Shown here in pieces: positions 48,178-58,216 of a stretch of DNA of 64,000 nucleotides. The DNA lies in NCBI GenBank assembly GCA_010093635.1, contig MU006810.1, forward strand, positions 97,521-161,520, given 5' to 3'. The stretch is from Massarina eburnea CBS 473.64 (Eukaryota > Ascomycota > Dothideomycetes > Pleosporales > Massarinaceae). A program made the translations under genes and the position numbers. The notes under the pieces were generated by a model. That model made no database searches, was not told the origin of the DNA, and saw nothing but the letters and a program-made list of their open reading frames with translations. Every line of letters begins with the position of its first letter. The stretch's first letter is position 1.

Positions 48178-48430
48178 TACCGCATAGTCTCTTGCAACTG
48201 GTCTCGACTAGGCCCAGAGAAGTTTAGGGTATAATCGTCTAGAGGCCTATCAGATAGCCAGGATTGAGCTATGTGGGGCGTTGCCGTTAACCTTAAGCCT
48301 TCGTACAGATGCTAAGGCATATGAAAACGCCCCACATAGCTCAATCCTAGCTATCTGATAGGCCTCTAGACGATTATACCCTAAACTTCTCTGGGCCTAG
48401 TCGAGACCAGTTGCAAGAGACTATGCGGTA
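48178..48430. mobile_element. Foldback miniature element, copy 2 (TA-flanked)
   Basis: A 249-bp element (48180-48428) lies between TA dinucleotides. Its two arms, 48180-48282 and 48326-48428, are each 103 nt and are inverted copies differing at one base (position 48259). They enclose a 43-nt loop, so the single strand can fold into one long hairpin. The terminal 12 bases CCGCATAGTCTC equal those of the copy at 24.7 kb, and interior blocks match that copy in reverse orientation. There is no coding capacity. It lies 262 bp before the transporter start codon, within its likely promoter. Confidence 0.9.
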
Positions 48431-48690
48431 TTTCTGCTCAGCAACATGCAGTTCCCCAGGATCAGCGCTCCCGTTTTCCGTCCAGGGAAAAGCCACGTCG
48501 GAAAACGAGGGGCGAGAACGAAGTCGTTGTGCCTTCTCACTCGTCCATACCGCGCCGCAATAGCGCTACCCACAAATCCTGCATGATGTTTGTTGAGACT
48601 GGCGTCAAGAGACGTCCTACAGTCTCGATGATGACCCAAGTCTCTCTCTCCAACCTCCCAATACCTTCGCAAGCCCTTTGATACAGCACC
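48431..48690. promoter_or_regulatory. Proximal upstream region of EamA transporter gene
   Basis: These 260 bp separate the foldback element from the start codon. No TATA box is obvious. A CT-rich stretch (CTCTCTCTCC near 48642-48652) precedes the start by about 40 bp, which fits a fungal core promoter. Confidence 0.4.
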
Positions 48691-50388
48691 ATGGGGTTCC
48701 TCTCGTCGCGGAAGACCCCGGATCACGATACGAACGACGAGCTTACTAGCGAGCCTCATATTATCCCCGCTAAATCCGGAGGCAAGCCAGAGGATCTGTT
48801 GAATGTCCGCGGACCAATTCGGGCTCCCTCGCCGAACCCGTCAGTGCTCTCAATCGACGACTTCAATGATGTGCGGTTGGGACGCAATCGAGACTATCTG
48901 CTCGTACCGAATGGAGATAGGGGCGGGTCGCGGTCACCAACGCCACAGCCGCGGACGTTCAAGGGAAAGATCGGTCTGTTCTGGACCACAAATAAGGGTT
49001 TGGCACTTGTCTTGATTTCACAGCTGTTTGGGACATTGATGAATGTGACGACTCGATTGTTGGAAGTAGAAGGAAATGATGGTAGGTGACGAGGCTTCGT
49101 TGTTTGATAGAATACTTCGCTGATCCACTGACTATAGGACGTGGTTATCATCCCTTCCAAATCCTGTTCGTGCGTATGGCTATCACCGCTATCTGTTCTA
49201 CCATCTATATGTGGCGGGCAAAGACGGAGCACTTTCCGTTTGGCTTGAAGGAGGTCAGATGGTTGCTGGTAGCACGCGGGTTGACGGGATTCTTTGGTGT
49301 CTTTGGAATGTACTGTAAGTTGAAAAACACCTCTTTCTCTACAATTACGAGATGTCACTTAAAGTCAAAGCCTCCCATATCTTTGTTGGGTGGGATTTGT
49401 AACGTGGCTGTTCCCGTGAGAGTCGGGAATATACTACTTGACGTTAAATTTACAGTACATGTTCACATCTAACATATTACAGACTCCCTCCTCTATCTAC
49501 CGCTTGCCGATGCAACCGTCATCACATTTTTAGCTCCATCGCTCGCCTGTTGGGCATGCTCATTCCTTATAAAGGAACCGTTCACTCGCATGGAGCAGAT
49601 CGCAGCGTACGTTTCACTATTCGGCGTAGTTCTCATCGCTCGCCCCATGACCTTCTTCTCATTTCTCTCACATAACGATCCCGTTCCCCTGGCCAGTGGA
49701 GATGGAGATTTCATCCCTACTCCGGCAAATATAACGGCCGGCGTCCCTCATCGCATCGCTTCCGATTACGGTTCAGTCACCCCGGCTCAAAGAGCGGCTG
49801 CTGTAGGAATTGCAATGCTTGGAGTGCTTGGTTCTGCTGGAGCATATACCACCATGCGATGGATAGGGATGAGGGCACATCCGCTGTTGTCTGTCAATTA
49901 CTTCGCAATCTGGTGCACCATCGTCAGTATGGTGATGATGTTCGTATTACCAGATATAGGCTTTCTATTGCCTAGCAACGCAACGGACTGGTCGTATTTG
50001 ATCTTTCTAGGTATCTGTGGCTTTGTTATGGTGAGTTCGTCACCTTTATCTGCTTTCGGGCATGACTCACTGTGCACAGCAATTCCTCCTCGCTGCTGGT
50101 CTACAATACGAAAAGTCATCTCGCGCCACCAATATGATCTACTGTCAAATGCTCTTCGCCCTTGCTTTCGACAAAATGGTCTTTGGAACGACTCCCAGCA
50201 TCTTGTCAATTCTTGGATCGTCATTAATCTTGGGCTCTGCCGTATACGTCGCAGTGCATAAGGAAGACGTAAAGAAGGATGTTGACCATGGGAACGGCGA
50301 GGAAGAATATGGTTTGATGTCCCCGTATCTTGGAGCCGAAATTGATGATGATGATGAACGTGAGATACAGTTGAGGACGCTGCGATGA
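48691..50388 (+). CDS. EamA/DMT-superfamily membrane transporter
   Basis: Four exons: 48691-49081, 49138-49314, 49483-50030 and 50080-50388, giving 474 residues. After a hydrophilic N-terminus of about 105 residues there are roughly ten transmembrane helices in two EamA (DUF6) repeats. The first includes GLALVLISQLFGTLMNVTTRLLE and RGLTGFFGVFGMYYSLLYLPLADATVITFLAP. The second includes IAMLGVLGSAGAYTTMRWIGMRAHPLLSVNYFAIWCTI. The family exports small metabolites or carries nucleotide-sugars; the substrate is unknown. The tail is acidic. Introns are 56, 168 and 49 nt; the 168-nt one follows GMY and is longer than most. Phases add up. A foldback element lies just upstream. Confidence 0.88.
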
Positions 50389-50643
50389 GTAGTTTGAGTA
50401 TAGATCATTTACAGGCGTTGAAACATGGGAAGTACAAGCATTGATGGGACTCGGTATACGCATTGCAGGCGCTATAGAGATGGTATAAAAACCTCGGGAA
50501 TTGGTCGTTATAACGCTTTAATGCTCATGATATATATGACGTTGCTGAGTAACGTGCGCAGATTAGGCTTAGTGGCACTCGAAAAACTTATATATTGTCT
50601 GCATATGTCCCTCATCGAGTTTTTCTCACCGTCCACATCAAAA

Positions 50644-52113
50644 ATGACTACACTTATTGACCTTCCTAACGAGCTACTTCTTAGCATCACCTCGCATTTC
50701 ACAACCGGTAATGAGATTGATGTTACTACGCTTCTCAGCTTATGCCGAACTTCACGATTGCTTCGCTATATCGCGCAACCAGCACTTTACACCTGCGTCC
50801 GCATCTCTGAACCAGAAGATGACCCCTTAAGACCTCTAAAGATCTTCCTCAAGACTTTACTGCAACGTCCAGCGCTAGCGAAAGTTAATCGAGAACTCGA
50901 TATTGTCAACGACCGGGAATTGGGACACGACCGGCCTGCTCTTAGAGAAGACGAATGCTTCATGGAAATCTCAGCACTGATAGGTGGCTATTCATCAGAA
51001 ATCAATCCTGATCTATGTTTCTTCCCGCTTGCTGTCGAGGTCCTGGCGAGATTACCAAATCTACAGCACCTTCGCCTCACATGCGAGATCGCACATCCAG
51101 GCTACTTATTAGGGCAATTACATCATTTAAGAGCTAGTGGTACAATTCTTTCGGAGTTGAAGACTTTTCGTCTGTACGTAACTCCTACTGCCAACGATGA
51201 TGTGCTTCTAATGAAATACAAATCATCTTTTGCTTAATTGAGCTTGCGCTTTGCTAACTTTACATCTAGGGACAAACAATACGAGGAGGGCCTCATCAAT
51301 ATCCAAGACTACATACCTTTCTTACGATACCCTTCTTTTGAAGAGTTCATCAGTGAAGGCAATAATCACCCACAGTTTGGCCAGTCCCACACTCACAATA
51401 GCATCTCGCATTCAGAGGTCACCCTGTACTGGTGTATAATCGATGAGCCCATAACGAAATTGCTCCTAGATACCTGCGATGCACTGCGGGAATTTACCTT
51501 CGTCGTGGCTGACGAAGAAGTCATTATAGACGATGGGGATACGGGCCACCTACCTTTAGTTTGTCCACGACAGCTTCTTACCGCCTTACTCGAATCGCAC
51601 TGTCAGACACTAAAAGTTCTCATCTTGGATTTCCGTCACCGCTACAACTTCGACTACCAGGACCTCGAAGACGAGATATATAACCATCCTGATTATACGC
51701 CGGAGATCAACCCTTACACTTACCCTTCGTTTCACGGCTTCGAGCGCTTAACAAACATGCTGATCGAATTCGAAAGGCTGGTGGAGGTACGCCATCTTCC
51801 ATCATCTTTACGAGTATTAACCCTTAAATACTGTCATTTTGAGAACATGGAGAAGGAGTACCTGGACGATTTGATCCGGCTGAAGGAGACTTGGTGTCCA
51901 GAGATCATAAGCGTCACAGTCACCGGCTCGGAGAGAACGAATGATGGGATCATGACGTTGTACGAGCATGCACGAACTTTGAATGCACCTGTGCATGCCA
52001 CCGAAGATGGGCGGGTTTTGACATTTTTAGGCACTGGGAGACACTTGCAGATCCAAAGCCATTTACCACTGTTTTGGGACGATTCGGAACTCGTGGATTT
52101 GGAACTTGCTTGA
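50644..52113 (+). CDS. F-box-like protein
   Basis: Two exons, 50644-51173 and 51270-52113, encode 457 residues. The N-terminus IDLPNELLLSITSHF followed by a helical LCRTSRLLRYIAQPALYTCV is a typical fungal F-box, which would bind Skp1 in an SCF ubiquitin ligase. The rest has leucine-rich, LRR-like strands (LPNLQHLRLTCEI, SLRVLTLKYCHFEN) that may recognise a target. The donor GTACGT at 51174 and acceptor TCTAG at 51269 keep the frame and give TFRLDKQYEEG. An in-frame ATG at 50605 would add 13 residues. It starts only 255 bp after the transporter stop, on the same strand. Confidence 0.75.
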
Positions 52114-53540
52114 GGGTGGATGCGATGCTATGCGCTAGTATAGACAGTCTTTTAGAATATGTGCTATATAGCAATATTTGTCATTGCAGAAGATAATTGA
52201 TATAACTAGCAATGTATTGAGACTGGCTAAGCATCACTAACGATATCCCGTCAACTGCGTTTCCTGCATCTAACCGGAGTTCATGCATTATGCCGATAGA
52301 GTCTTCTCCCCAACAAGCCCCACGACATTCCCTCCGATTCTGATTCGGCCAGGGAAGTGAGGAAAGATATGGCTTCGCTTACGTCAGATGCAAAAGGCTT
52401 AGCTACATAGAGCATCAAGAAGCTTGGGAAGCGCTCATGAGCCAATGGCATTCGGATCAGGCCACTGTCCTAGTCAAGTACTTGATAGGTCATGATTAAT
52501 GCACCGAGTTTAGAGTAGTACCTCCGCTCCTATTCTCAAGACCCCTCATGTAAATGCATCAGTGGATCTTTTCGAGATACAAACTATATTAAGTATTTTC
52601 TAGTCGGATACATATCTCATGCTTCCTGTGGTTCTGTTCTTTGTAACGATGATATCGTTATCCTTCAACAACATGTGCAATCACCGACTTGGCATTTTAT
52701 CTACAGGTCCGTTGTCAGGTTTTGCTTCTACTTCAAATCCCACATACTAAACATGTAACGCATGTTTTTAAGGACATTAATTCTTAATAATTAGGCATGA
52801 AGTCGATAGCTTCAAGAAACGTAGAGAAGAGTCAGTGATGAAGATATCTCAAAATTTAGTTCACACGGCTGTTTTGATACACGGTCTTTCTTAGTCGATT
52901 ATGTAATGCTGCAATACATTTTCTCTAGTTCTCCCCTCTTTCACGCAGTTATAGTTTCCGGTTTCGCGCTAGTTATCATTGAGCGTTAGGTATGTTTTAA
53001 AGAACTTAGTCTAGAGCACATGAATGCTATTTGTGTCAACTTATTATAGGTGCTTTAGACTCCACCGCATGTTACAAGAACACGTAAGGGATAAGCAGAG
53101 GAAATCCAGTCAAAAGGAACATGGTTATTTTCGAACAGGTGCTTAGATCCCATAGCAAGTTGTCATGAAAGTTTTAAGAATTCCAAGGTAGAATAGAATA
53201 TAACCACCAGCACAAGAAAAAGGAACACACTAAAAGCTGGTGTGAATGTTTCAGATCGAATGTCCGCATACACGTAAGATTTCCAATCTTTTTAGTCTGA
53301 GATAAACAGACAAATATCATGATTGTAGAACATACTTGGATTTTACACAGTCTTTTAAGATGCCGTATATGCCGCTCTGATAGTACGTTTCCTAGAAGAA
53401 GGAAAGGAAAGGAACAACAAAGTCATGTAAGGGGATTTGTTAGATTGTAGGCTAAACTAGACACAGTCTCACCAGCGCCATCATCTTGCCAGTGTACAAT
53501 TTCAATGCCGCCCATATATTGTCGAGTCCCAACTTTAATT

Positions 53541-53542
<2 letters not shown>

Positions 53543-53582
<40 letters not shown>
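53543..53582. repeat. GA dinucleotide microsatellite
   Basis: This is a pure GA run of about 19 units, in the spacer between the F-box gene and the TCP11-like gene. Confidence 0.9.
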
Positions 53583-53586
<4 letters not shown>

Positions 53587-54182
53587 CATTCCTTCCAGCG
53601 CAGCAAACACATACATCCAGTATGCAACGTACTTTTATAATAACAAACCCCTCTCCCACGAGTGCTCCATGCATGCATGCATCTGTACATAGATCCTCCA
53701 ACACACACAGAACCGCAGAAAACCCCCCATCCATTGATCCTCTAATATCTTTCCGTGCCTCTCCATGAGTTGCTTTTGTCTAGATTCAAGTCTTGCGGCA
53801 TGCTCGACACAAACATAGAACGTATGTCGTCTCTCCCACCACCTCCCTTCCACATATCTTCAACCATCCACTATATTCCCACACCAAACACATTAACACC
53901 TCCCCTAACACTTCCGATTCTCCAAACATGCACATATGATCTGGCGCTTTCACCCTAGTAGTATACCCCATTTCCCATCTTCTCAGACCCAGCAACATCG
54001 AACATATTTGCATAATCTTTAATCCCCACTCTCCCCCCCTATCACCAATTCTCGAATTTCAAATTCCGAGTTCCGCGTCACGAACATAACTCCTCTGCAT
54101 TCATGATGATTAAGAACAACGCAGAAAGCAGAAAGCTTCCCAGACATCTTGTTCTTGCGTACTTTTCTTTCTTCCCAATCCG

Positions 54183-54213
54183 CAGACAGACAGACAGACA
54201 GACAGACAGACAG
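54183..54213. repeat. CAGA tetranucleotide microsatellite
   Basis: About seven CAGA units in a row, in pyrimidine-rich spacer. Confidence 0.85.
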
Positions 54214-54388
54214 CCACCCACGGAGAACATCATGTTTTCCGTCCGTCTTTCTTTCTTTCTCCCTTCTCCCTCCCAAGTACATTGAAACACCCCTCTCTCA
54301 CTCCCCAGACCCAGCCCCATATTATGTTCAAGCGGGCCATTTTCATTATTTTCCAATCTCCAATCATAAGAACCGAACCCTATTAACT

Positions 54389-54404
54389 CCCCCCCCCCCC
54401 CCCC
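54389..54404. repeat. Poly-C run
   Basis: A run of 16 C, one of three similar runs in this window (also 54693-54708 and near 62859). Confidence 0.8.
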
Positions 54405-54592
54405 TCTTTCCAAACAGATATTCCAGCACAAGAAACTCGCAAGATCCCTCATATAGCGGTAGGTAGTTAGTTTTTAAATACCCGCCCATTCAAGGTATGT
54501 GTGTGTGTGTGTGTGTAAGAAGAGAAAGGGAGGGTGCATTTTATATATCCCCGAAATCCATTCCACGCTAAAGATCAAGAAGAGGGGAACGG

Positions 54593-54616
54593 TATATGTA
54601 TGTATGTATGTATGTA
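54593..54616. repeat. TATG tetranucleotide microsatellite
   Basis: About six TATG units, preceded 80 bp upstream by a GT run (54497-54516). Confidence 0.8.
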
Positions 54617-55213
54617 AGTTTAGAATCAAATGAACCGTCAAGTAATCACCCCTACCCTTCCTTCTCTGAAAAGAAACATAGTCATCGCACCTCCCCCCCC
54701 CCCCCCCCACACACACAACTACCAACCAACACCTCACACCCCTCCATCCAAAACCACATCACACATCACATCACATCACACCACACCAAAACAAGACAAC
54801 GAAAAAACCTCAAACATAAAACTAGTCATCCCATTCATCACCCCATGCATACGCCACCCCAAGTGTACTAAAATACATCAAACGCTAGCTGTATATATGC
54901 CCATCGCGATGATATAATGTAACCCAAACCCGACAAAGAAAGTTGGAACCAAATGATGATATAGCAGTACACTAGACTGCAGCCGTAGCAGAGCCATATC
55001 CAACTCCGATCAAGCAAGCAAAGCAAGCAAGCAAGTCATGCATCTAGATGCCCATGCGCCCAATCGCCTCAAGAGAACAAAACGCCTTGCGATGAGATGT
55101 CCGGTCAAAGAATGAAAGTTCAAAGGGCAGCATCAGGTGTGAACAAAAAGCAGAAAACTCAAAGAACAGAAAAATATCCACCACCGCATTCTAAGCGTTC
55201 AAGGTGTAGATCG

Positions 55214-58200
55214 TTACTCGGAAGACGAGCTTCCAGTCGACCCAGATGCACTCTCCGCACTGTCCGTCCTCATCAGCTCATCCCCCTCCGCACCCAACCT
55301 TTCCATCTCTTCTGCAATTTCTTCATACCACTTGCCATGCGATCTGCGGTCAACTTCGCTGATCTTCGTAAGCTGCTCGCAAATATCACTGACTTGGGTG
55401 ACAAATTCAGGAAGTCCGGCAGTAGTAAGGCCCTCAGTAGCCGTACTAGCAGCTTTGACGCGCTCACCAGAGCTACTCGCGGACACGCGGTTGAAGATGT
55501 GCGTTTTAAGGCGGTTAAAGAGAACTTTCATTACGGGATCGTTCAGTTTGCCTGCCTCCGCTTGGGTAAGTAGGCGCGTAATGGTGGATGAAAGCTGTGC
55601 ACGTGTGGTGGGCGGCATGGCGTGTGAGGACTCGAGGAGAGAAGAGATCTTTGACGGTGTGGCAGGGTCCTTCAGATAACCATCCTTGAGTGTCTCCCAC
55701 ATACGGTTGGCGTCGTTCTTCCATTGCGAGCGAACATCCCGTTTAAGCAAGTTCTTCGCTGTAAGAAGGATACCGCCAATGGTGGTGATGCGCAAGGCTT
55801 CATCGCGAATGCGGGCGATGCGCGCACGGTCGAGCTCAAGCGTCTCAGGTAGCTCCGATTCTCTAAGCGGAGGCGTAGCGATAGCAATGTCGACTAACCC
55901 ACGTGCGTAAATTTTTTGAGGCGTGGGGCGGTTTAATGGGGTTGGCTGACTCCACGGGTCGCGGCGGTCAGCTTCGGTATGCATGTTGACGGCGGCACTA
56001 CGCCACCAACGCTGGGTTCTCTTGAGTGTGATGTTACCCTCTTCAAGGTCCTGAGCGAACATGCGTTGCTCATACCCAGTCGCCTCCTTGAGGAGCGTTG
56101 GTGCAGCGTTCATTAACAAGAAGTTGGAATAGTCCAGAGAAAGATTGTTAATGGTATGCAGAAGCTTGAACAGCTTCTCGACCATCTCCGGCAGGGAGCC
56201 TTCTTCCTGCAGATCATCCGCAAGTGCCTTGACCTCGTCATCACGGAACGGGGCGCAGAGTTTCGGAAGAATGTTTGCGACGAACTGGAAGAACTTCTCG
56301 TAAGAAAACGTTCCCTGACTGCACTGTCGACTTATAAGTTCAGGGTCCAGAGTCTCCGAAATCAAAGAATGCATCGAGTTTCCGGGCTTGAGCAAGTGAA
56401 GAAGCTTCGCCCGGATGTTCTCGGACATGGCGACAGTCCACATGCTGCTCTCGCCGTTCTCGAAGCCCCTGAGCATGGAATCGCAGAGCTCGCGGTTCAG
56501 AGCGTCTCGCAAGTTGGCGGTTGGAGATGCATCGATCCGGAACTCCTTGTCAATCGACAGCTCATGCACAAGGACACGATTGGGAGGCACAACAGTAAAG
56601 ACTTCGGACAAAGACTGAGCTTGGTGGCCTTCGCCTGCCGATCCCGCTTGCTGTAGCTGAGTTGCAGCGTCGTTGTGCAGAGCAGCGTCTGTCCCAGCAA
56701 TTGGCGACCCTGGTGTGGGCGAGTCGATGGCGACGCGAGGACGTGCTACTTCGCCGGCCGGCCTCTTACGCGGCCTTGACTTGCGACTTTCGCGGATAGC
56801 TTTCCTGATAAGCGTCAAAGCTCTGTCTGGGCCAGCCAGCTTCTTGATCTTGCTGAGCAAGATAGCTTGGTTGTCTCTAATGCCATTCTTGTACTCGATG
56901 GCCACCTCACTGACAGTGTCGTCTTTGACGCTCTGCCATATCGCGTCGAGGCTGACGAACGAGGCGACCATGGTCTCGATCAGTGCCGACGAGTCGCGCG
57001 CTTTCCAGTCATTGAAGGCCGTCATGAAGGTGCCGTGAGCGAGCGAGACGTTCTCCATGCCTGTCGGAGAAGGCGTGTAGTGATTGAAGGTGGCGAGCTT
57101 CCCCAGGGCAGTTTCGAAAGAGATGATAAGGTCCTTAGCCTTTTGGATCAGGTCCTGCTCTTGATCGCCGTCCCGACTCAGAACATGGGCCGGGTGGCCA
57201 AGAATCAGATAGGTGGAGAGGAACGAGCGTACGGCGGTGCCACGGGCTGCCTCATCCGCATCAGAGAGTAGGCCGAATAGAGCCAAAATCTTCTCCGTCG
57301 CAGCCAGCACCTTCTCTTCGGCCAGCAGAGCGGTAATGTCCTCGAAGCTGGTGTCGTGCACCTTGTCGATGGAGAGGCCGAGGTCGGACCACGCATCCAC
57401 GACGTTCATCCGGGTCCTAGCCCTCCAGGCGGCCTGGATGCGCTTCGCCGCGTCCTCGGGAGACACGGGGCGCGGCAGGGCCAGCTTCTTCACATCGGCG
57501 GGAGGCGAACTGCTAGCCGTCCTCGGGCGGCGAGCGTTGCGCTTGTATTCCAGCCTCCGCTTCTCCGCCTCTGCCAGCTTCTCTTCCATCTCTTGGCGGT
57601 ACCTGCGCTCTTCGGCGGCCTTGCGCTCCTTGTTCTCTTCGGCAATCTTCTTTGCGCGGCGCACTTCCTCGGCGCAGGATGCTGCGACCTGGGCGAGATG
57701 GCGTTCGCGGGCTTGTTTGGCGGCCAGGGCGCGCTCTTCGCTGTTGGAGCCACGCGGGGCGGCCTTTGCCAGCGCAGCACGCAACCGCACCTGTTCGGCG
57801 TGTGCAGCGCGGTCGGCTAGTCGTGCCTTCCGGCTCTCGAGTATGGATGTGCGGCGGAGGTGCTGGGCGACATGGTGGCTCTGGCAGCTATTTCGAAACG
57901 AGCGGGTCGACGTGTGCGAGTGCGTCGACGAGATGGAGTTTCTGCGGGACGAGGCCGCGGACGAGATGCGACGGCTGCCCGCAGCAGAATAAAAGCGCGC
58001 GGCGATCCGGGGCGGCGGCACAAAGGATGGCGGGTGTTCACTGTTTTCGGCGTCCTCTGAGAGTATCATGTCGGGCTCCTCAGGGATGTCGTCGTCGTGG
58101 GTGAGTTCCGCGGCGGCCAGCTCCAGCTCGGCGTCGGAAAGAGCGACGTCGTCCATGATCTTGTATGGCTCTGTATCGGGCTGCATGGCTTCTGCGACGT

Positions 58201-58216
58201 CAGGCCGTGTGCACAT
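55214..58216 (-). CDS. TCP11/SOK1-family protein with IQ motif
   Basis: One uninterrupted exon encodes 1000 residues from the first ATG; another ATG at residue 21 is possible. The N-terminal part is acidic, then Ser/Arg-rich. A charged Ala/Glu/Arg coiled-coil-like segment follows at about 130-235. An IQ calmodulin-binding motif (KRIQAAWRARTRM) is near 258-272. The remaining roughly 700 residues form the helical T-complex-11 (TCP11) domain, including DPELISRQCSQGTFSYEKFFQFVANILPKLCAPFRD. Yeast Sok1, of this family, suppresses loss of cAMP-dependent protein kinase, so a role in the cAMP/PKA pathway is inferred. The C-terminus is Glu/Ser-rich. The absence of introns in a gene this long is unusual for the window. 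Confidence 0.88.
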   Translation of the reverse strand: MCTRPDVAEAMQPDTEPYKIMDDVALSDAELELAAAELTHDDDIPEEPDMILSEDAENSEHPPSFVPPPRIAARFYSAAGSRRISSAASSRRNSISSTHSHTSTRSFRNSCQSHHVAQHLRRTSILESRKARLADRAAHAEQVRLRAALAKAAPRGSNSEERALAAKQARERHLAQVAASCAEEVRRAKKIAEENKERKAAEERRYRQEMEEKLAEAEKRRLEYKRNARRPRTASSSPPADVKKLALPRPVSPEDAAKRIQAAWRARTRMNVVDAWSDLGLSIDKVHDTSFEDITALLAEEKVLAATEKILALFGLLSDADEAARGTAVRSFLSTYLILGHPAHVLSRDGDQEQDLIQKAKDLIISFETALGKLATFNHYTPSPTGMENVSLAHGTFMTAFNDWKARDSSALIETMVASFVSLDAIWQSVKDDTVSEVAIEYKNGIRDNQAILLSKIKKLAGPDRALTLIRKAIRESRKSRPRKRPAGEVARPRVAIDSPTPGSPIAGTDAALHNDAATQLQQAGSAGEGHQAQSLSEVFTVVPPNRVLVHELSIDKEFRIDASPTANLRDALNRELCDSMLRGFENGESSMWTVAMSENIRAKLLHLLKPGNSMHSLISETLDPELISRQCSQGTFSYEKFFQFVANILPKLCAPFRDDEVKALADDLQEEGSLPEMVEKLFKLLHTINNLSLDYSNFLLMNAAPTLLKEATGYEQRMFAQDLEEGNITLKRTQRWWRSAAVNMHTEADRRDPWSQPTPLNRPTPQKIYARGLVDIAIATPPLRESELPETLELDRARIARIRDEALRITTIGGILLTAKNLLKRDVRSQWKNDANRMWETLKDGYLKDPATPSKISSLLESSHAMPPTTRAQLSSTITRLLTQAEAGKLNDPVMKVLFNRLKTHIFNRVSASSSGERVKAASTATEGLTTAGLPEFVTQVSDICEQLTKISEVDRRSHGKWYEEIAEEMERLGAEGDELMRTDSAESASGSTGSSSSE

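Larger units (their letters stand above)
52114..55213. other. Spacer rich in microsatellites
   Basis: The first 1.3 kb is AT-rich with no open frame of 60 codons. From 53544 on, simple repeats are dense: GA, CAGA, C runs, GT, TATG, CACATCACA and AAGC units. Pyrimidine-rich open frames here are artefacts of this composition. The last 500 bases are the likely 3' flank of the TCP11-like gene. Confidence 0.5.

Noticed and set aside
57213..57992. 259-codon Ser/Ala/Arg-rich frame opposite the TCP11-like gene
   Set aside because: Antisense to a GC-rich charged repeat region; no independent signal.
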